A DNA stretch of 64,000 nt. Source: Paenibacillus elgii NBRC 100335 (GTDB lineage: Bacteria > Bacillota > Bacilli > Paenibacillales > NBRC-103111). Position numbers and translations under genes: made by a program. The DNA is taken from the NCBI RefSeq assembly GCF_004000865.1, contig NZ_BIMB01000032.1, forward strand, positions 1-64,000, written 5' to 3'. Of this stretch, positions 61,301 through 64,000 are shown in pieces; the first letter of the stretch is position 1; every line of letters begins with the position of its first letter. The notes beneath the pieces are model-generated. The model worked only from the letters and a program-made list of their open reading frames with translations. It had not been told where the DNA came from and searched no databases.

Positions 61301-64000
61301 GATCTATAACAGCGGGGCGAATGTGTACAATTCCCTGACCCTGCTGCTGCCGCAAAATGAAGCCGGCAAGCCTTACGAGCTGTCGGTTGACGGACGAGGG
61401 CCGGTTCGATTCGACGCGGGACTTCAGCCGGTCGAAGCCGGCAATCCGAAGGATGTCCCGTTTGCGTTCACTCGGACTGTCCCCGGCAGCGGGCCGACGA
61501 TTACCGTAAAGTCGCTGGATCGTCCGGAAACGTTTCCAAATCAGGCGGCCTGGGATGCGGATGCGGCGGCGCTCGCGGAGGCGAAGCCTGTCACGCCCGG
61601 CTATGTCCCGGATCGTTCGTCGATCGCCCGTCATTTGGGAGTCGATGTTCCCAGATCGCCGGAGACGATCAACTTCATTTATATGTCGCACGGCATGAGC
61701 TCCGGCGGATTTTACCACTCCGAGCATAAACAGGTGGCCTCGATGTATCAGACTTTGGGTTCCGTTGAGGACTATGCCGATTATGTCAGCGATACCGGTT
61801 ACGACCGTGTATTCGAATTCAGTAACTTTACCGATGCGGATAGTCCGGTCAGTCAGGAAAAGATGGCGGCGGCGCTGGAAAAACGGGGCGTTCAGTTCGG
61901 CTTCGTTCCGCTCACGGACATCAACGGCATCGATATGCGCAATGCGAATTTGGCGTTTTACGCCTACAATTTGCCCGACTACCGCGCACCGTTATACCGG
62001 AACGTCCAGCTCAGCCTGCAGCGGTTTCAGGTTTATCCGAACATGACGGGCATAAGCATCGGCGCGGATAACGCCGACTACGTGCCGTATTGGGATTGGG
62101 CGCCGCCTATCCCGAACCGTCCGTGGGGGATGGCGTATACCGCATTCCAGAGGGCGCGCGGTTTGCCGCTTACGACGCCGATCGCTCCCAGCGTGCAGGG
62201 CTGGTATCAGCCGAAGGCGCACGAGTATTTCGCGAATTCCTCCAAACCGTTCCTCAATTACATCGATCGGTACGACGAAACCTTCAAGCAGTACGGTTAT
62301 TTTGTCAAGGCGGTTTCCGAAGTCAATGACGGCTATATCACCACGACCGGGTCGTTCGGAAGCTCGCCCGGGGTCGGCGGACACGGAGGATGGCCCTGGG
62401 GGACGGTTCCCGCCAAGCCGATGCATGAGCAGATGCCGGTACAGACCGGTTACGACTGGAACGAATTGAACGCCTCCAAGCCGATGCATGTGGCTGCTTT
62501 GCTGGACCGTCTGCGCAGCTATTATCCCAACAAAACGACATGGGCGACGCCGGACGATTTCAGCTTGTTTTTCGGCAAGATGGACCGGGAAAAAGCTTAT
62601 GCGCTGGCCTTGACCCGGGGCATTCAGGCGATCGGTACGAATGTGCTGCCGAACAATAAGGGCGATCTTGCCAAGGCTCAGATGATCGCGGAACAAAAAG
62701 AGCTCTACTCCTGGATTCGTAAATACGGCGGCGCCTATGCGATGACCGAGCCGACGCCGACGATCGGGATCATGTATGTCAACAAGCAAGCCCTGCTGCG
62801 GGGCATCGTTGGCAAAGATCCGACGGACGAGGATCTGCTCAAAGGCTCTCACGAAGGAAAAGTGACGGAAGCGATGTTTTTCACCCACGCCGCCGGATGG
62901 TCCTCGAAAGTGATCACGCCGGAAGAGCTGAAGAGAGGGCTGCCGTCATCCATTAAGGCCATACTGCTCGTAGGGTTGAACAACTTCGACGACAGCTGGC
63001 ACTGGTACGACGACGGCATTGCCGGCGAGCTTCAAGGCTTCGTAGACCGGGGAGGACTCATTCTGAAGGATGACGAATCCGTATCTCCCGTACCGTCCGT
63101 GGCTACGGGCATGCAGGTCCGGGCCTATCTGAAGCAAAGCGATACGGATCAGACCAATCTGCTGCTGGAGCGGAATGCGGACAACATCGTCAAGCTGAAA
63201 AGCGCCATGGCGTCGGTCACGAAGCCGGTTGCCGTCACTGACAGCAGTACGGTCTGGGCGATTCCGACCCGTTCCGGAGATACGCAATATGTGACGGTGG
63301 TCAACCAAAAGCACGATCAGCCTGACGATTCGCAGCATCTGATCGGACAAACGGGCTCGGTCACGTGGAATACGGAGCGCCCGATCTATGATGTGCGAAA
63401 AGGCAGAAAGCTGACCGTTCAGGAAGCGACTTATGTCGATTTGAAATCCGAAGGCTTCCAATGGTACGCCCTTCCGCCCGCCGAAATAACGGCGCCTTCC
63501 GTTACTGTAACCAAGGGCACTTCCGGCTTTTACGAGGCCTTCGCGTCCGTTCGCAATCCGGACCCGATGACCGGCATCCCGGTTGAATTGACCGTAACGC
63601 ATAATACAAGCGGCGATACGGCAACGGTGTATTCGGCGACGGGTCTGACCGCGAAGCTGCCCTTGAAGGACTCGGACCAACCCGGAACGTATACGGTAAC
63701 CGTCAAAGAATTGCTCAGCGGGCTGTCTTCCGGCACTCAGGTCATGATCCAAGGGTCCAAAGGGTCGGCAGATCCTTCTCCGGTAAAATTGTACAGGGAG
63801 GACGGCATTCGCGAATTCGCGGAAAGAACGACTATCCCTCTGACGGTCGCTTTGACGGCTGCGCAAAACAACGATCCGGCCATTGTGGAACAGGCAAACC
63901 GTCTTGTGCAGTATTACCGCAGCGAGGGCCGCCAAGCCCAGCTGGGCCTTGCCGAACCGAACGGGGTCGTGACCGGGCTGCAGGAATACAAATCGTCGTA
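58392..64000 (+). CDS. Giant secreted glycan-binding protein, N-terminal 1869 codons (runs off the window)
   Basis: The frame is open from TTG 58392 (GGGGAGGAA upstream) to the window end, with no stop. The signal peptide is about 37 residues long. Domains in order: fibronectin III (42-124), F5/8-type C discoidin (126-255), fibronectin III (264-350), discoidin (352-482), fibronectin III (487-573), a LamG/concanavalin-type domain (587-793; SAWIKPDDLNG, WCHVAVTFE, GFRGSIDSLHIY), then an unrecognised beta region. A large region follows (about 1063-1523; ISIGADNADYVPYWDW, PIAPSVQGWYQP) that may be a TIM-barrel glycoside hydrolase, though I see no certain active site. A segment with FVDRGGLILKDDE, like a beta-galactosidase trimerisation fold, comes next, then Ig-like parts. 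The two discoidin domains are near copies. It probably degrades or binds the polymer whose fragments the upstream importer takes up. Confidence 0.82.
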   Translation, partial: MTGKITKGLASFWLVVFLLFGQVPFPLGSAAVVEAQALSPPSNLTSVWRTDTSVHLAWTASSSGSAVIGYDVYNGNALIGSTSGSSDYWATGLTPGGSYTFTVRARDASGNVSAPSNPLAFLPGALDRGLWTATASSSAGGAPPSLAVDGSLSTRWSSGAAQAVGMWFQIDTGPGDKTYHKLVLDAGVSAGDYPRGYEVSVSDDGANWSAPIVSGTGSSSVVTIDFPQQTARYVRVTLTKSSGLWWSIYDLNLYGAMQPDTQAPTVPGGLKDSDVTDHEIRLSWNASTDNVAVFAYDIYLGSDFIGSTKSTDYKVSGLSPRTAYTFTIRARDPAGNVSAPAGPYAVTTQDKLDRTLWKVTASSSGSTSSPVMAIDGILSSRWTSGVPQAPGTWFQIDTGPGDKTYNKLVLDAGASAGDYPRGYEITVSDDGVNWSAPVASGTGTSSVVTISFPQQTAKYIRITLTTTSGLWWSIHELYLYGVMAPDDEPPTTPAHLTATKILDTEVDLTWEASTDNVAVVGYNVYAGSTFIGYTTATSYKAEDLTAKTSYTFTVRAKDLSGNLSPPSALLTITTQDVIALPLVARYEMEPDPSNPTLLRDDSGFEQNGTVSPPASFEDGREGGGKALKFIGPNQAMVTSPTSPTGMLNNLSSKFTISAWIKPDDLNGHQPIVTKRDANWKGSTFYLRLTGNRLGFAADYGEKWYDWSFPSDSIVAGQWCHVAVTFEKNVGVKFYVNGKLIGNVDGSAVFTDALPNFVNMMLGTEWHWDPATRSMRQYGFRGSIDSLHIYAAPLTSGQIKADMANTMKTRPAEPSDFTFPEKWATFRLVRYDMPNGLFTNGSAKIHQTAVRKEGPDAVDWPRITLHIPQTDQTESKIEPFADGAEFKTDILLRRDPESMPLLQEPYDNVLKPGNHWVRGVQWRWGQTYMYTTDRTARTWAWDYELWTFPVKIEGAEPGAVKNVVLKADGAEIYNSGANVYNSLTLLLPQNEAGKPYELSVDGRGPVRFDAGLQPVEAGNPKDVPFAFTRTVPGSGPTITVKSLDRPETFPNQAAWDADAAALAEAKPVTPGYVPDRSSIARHLGVDVPRSPETINFIYMSHGMSSGGFYHSEHKQVASMYQTLGSVEDYADYVSDTGYDRVFEFSNFTDADSPVSQEKMAAALEKRGVQFGFVPLTDINGIDMRNANLAFYAYNLPDYRAPLYRNVQLSLQRFQVYPNMTGISIGADNADYVPYWDWAPPIPNRPWGMAYTAFQRARGLPLTTPIAPSVQGWYQPKAHEYFANSSKPFLNYIDRYDETFKQYGYFVKAVSEVNDGYITTTGSFGSSPGVGGHGGWPWGTVPAKPMHEQMPVQTGYDWNELNASKPMHVAALLDRLRSYYPNKTTWATPDDFSLFFGKMDREKAYALALTRGIQAIGTNVLPNNKGDLAKAQMIAEQKELYSWIRKYGGAYAMTEPTPTIGIMYVNKQALLRGIVGKDPTDEDLLKGSHEGKVTEAMFFTHAAGWSSKVITPEELKRGLPSSIKAILLVGLNNFDDSWHWYDDGIAGELQGFVDRGGLILKDDESVSPVPSVATGMQVRAYLKQSDTDQTNLLLERNADNIVKLKSAMASVTKPVAVTDSSTVWAIPTRSGDTQYVTVVNQKHDQPDDSQHLIGQTGSVTWNTERPIYDVRKGRKLTVQEATYVDLKSEGFQWYALPPAEITAPSVTVTKGTSGFYEAFASVRNPDPMTGIPVELTVTHNTSGDTATVYSATGLTAKLPLKDSDQPGTYTVTVKELLSGLSSGTQVMIQGSKGSADPSPVKLYREDGIREFAERTTIPLTVALTAAQNNDPAIVEQANRLVQYYRSEGRQAQLGLAEPNGVVTGLQEYKSS

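Overview
The window looks like chromosomal DNA of a motile, soil- or plant-associated member of the Paenibacillaceae (Paenibacillus or Cohnella type). The reasons are YesM-type sensor kinases paired with AraC-type response regulators, LplB/LplC permease pairs with very large solute-binding lipoproteins and no dedicated ATPase, giant SLH-anchored surface proteins, motAB, and Gram-positive ribosome-binding sites. This is inferred from gene content; I could not run a species assignment. Most of the window is GC-rich. The first 5 kb is clearly more AT-rich and full of broken genes.

Layout. 1-5000: a decayed accessory island with an IS110-like transposase remnant, the frameshifted end of an Rhs toxin with a lipase-like tip, a membrane protein that may be its immunity partner, a broken phage-like ORF, a broken GBS-Bsp-repeat protein and an intact secreted double ricin-type lectin. 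5081-12950: an orphan AraC-type response regulator and a 2241-residue SLH-anchored surface protein joining a phosphodiester glycosidase, a cohesin-like domain and a metallophosphoesterase. 13038-18087: motAB, a MarR-controlled drug exporter with a clear operator, and an Imm22-like plus DUF1963 immunity-type pair. 18294-23945: a YesMN two-component pair and a divergent LysR/MFS pair with two matching T-N11-A boxes. 23948-24196: a hairpin repeat element (MITE-like). 24416-30555: an AfuABC/FbpABC/2-AEP-type ABC importer with a second solute-binding protein and a PP2C-type phosphatase. 30738-34258: a TIM-barrel isomerase, FAD oxidoreductase and Gfo/Idh/MocA cluster, convergent with an Lpl-type sugar importer (34330-37750). 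38024-39076: a YrpD-like secreted protein. 39169-44743: TetR, solute-binding lipoprotein, sensor kinase and response regulator, with no permease. 44933-48510: an ECF transporter operon carrying a TudS-like desulfidase. 48959-50257: an MFS exporter. 50482-64000: a membrane-anchored AraC regulator, an importer with two paralogous binding lipoproteins around one permease pair, and the first 1869 codons of a giant secreted glycan-binding protein that runs off the window.

How the parts fit. Much of the window is carbohydrate sensing and uptake: four regulator systems of the YesMN/membrane-AraC kind, two ATPase-less Lpl importers that must borrow a shared ATPase from elsewhere, and secreted or anchored glycan-active proteins. 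The least conventional gene sets are the ECF transporter with an embedded desulfidase, the ABC importer with a PP2C-like phosphatase and second binding protein, the permease-less binding protein/kinase/regulator operon, and the surface protein that places two phosphodiester-directed catalytic domains on one chain.
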